This document shows positions 63,904 through 64,000 of a DNA stretch of 64,000 nucleotides, piece after piece. The DNA is from Aureimonas psammosilenae (lineage in GTDB: Bacteria > Pseudomonadota > Alphaproteobacteria > Rhizobiales > Rhizobiaceae): NCBI RefSeq assembly GCF_009176975.1, contig NZ_WEZG01000001.1, forward strand, positions 1 through 64,000. Direction: 5' to 3'. Below the pieces are notes generated by a model. It worked only from the letters and a program-made list of their open reading frames with translations, did not search any database and was not told where the DNA came from. The position numbers were made by a program, and so were the translations under genes. The stretch's first letter is position 1, and each line of letters opens with the position of its first letter.

Positions 63904-64000
63904 GGAAACGCCGTCTCCCGTCGGCCGACGGCAGAAGTCTCGCGGGAGACCCATCCGTCTTGTCTTGGCAACCTCGCCGGAACCCCTGTATGGAAGCCCC

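Overview
The window looks like part of a high-GC alphaproteobacterial chromosome. A Hyphomicrobiales host (Aurantimonadaceae-like) is my inference from the Tad/Cpa pilus genes, a YejABEF importer with two Tat-exported binding proteins, a CycM-type cytochrome and a BMP-type nucleoside importer joined to deo genes. It has two parts: a mobile element in bases 1 to about 24,987, and ordinary chromosome from a tRNA-Ser(GGA) at 24,988-25,077 to the end. No gene-free stretch exceeds 300 bases.

Mobile element (1-24,987). It opens inside a P4-type tyrosine integrase gene. Next come an AlpA-type activator, small unknown genes and a DUF3987 primase/helicase-like protein, followed by a small HTH protein. 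Cargo genes follow: a membrane GGDEF-EAL protein, a degenerate Fic-like protein and a GNAT acetyltransferase. A phage-like block (9,278-16,422) encodes virion-type proteins, one carrying a lambda-R-type endolysin domain, and a small-terminase-like protein. No portal, capsid, tail or large terminase gene is visible. Further cargo is an acyltransferase, XRE regulators and a HEPN gene pair. The last block is a repressor with a four-operator divergent promoter driving a rightward early-type operon that runs to the tRNA. The tRNA 3' end faces the element, as expected for a tRNA attachment site. A 24-bp repeat near 4.4 kb and 18.5 kb brackets the cargo and virion-like block.

Chromosome, part 1 (25,078-39,692): a small membrane protein, msrA, then a nucleoside uptake and salvage cluster. 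It holds a BMP binding protein, a double ABC ATPase, two permeases, cdd, a purine nucleoside phosphorylase, deoC and deoA on the plus strand. On the minus strand are deoB-add-upp and an aspartic protease. Imported nucleosides are deaminated, phosphorolysed and passed as deoxyribose/ribose phosphate to DeoB and DeoC. A GIY-YIG/DUF4357 gene of visibly lower GC sits inside the transporter operon.

Part 2 (39,762-50,307): a Tad/Flp pilus locus with a stand-alone pilus N-domain protein, two Flp pilins, cpaA-cpaF, tadB, tadC and a convergent tadD. Part 3 (50,412-63,903): an M17 aminopeptidase with an NlpC/P60 hydrolase, then a long minus-strand yej cluster (two YejA-like proteins, YejB, YejE, YejF). 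That cluster is interrupted by a VapBC-like toxin-antitoxin pair and a histidine-rich cation exporter, and it ends in a Nudix hydrolase. The last gene is a membrane-anchored cytochrome c.
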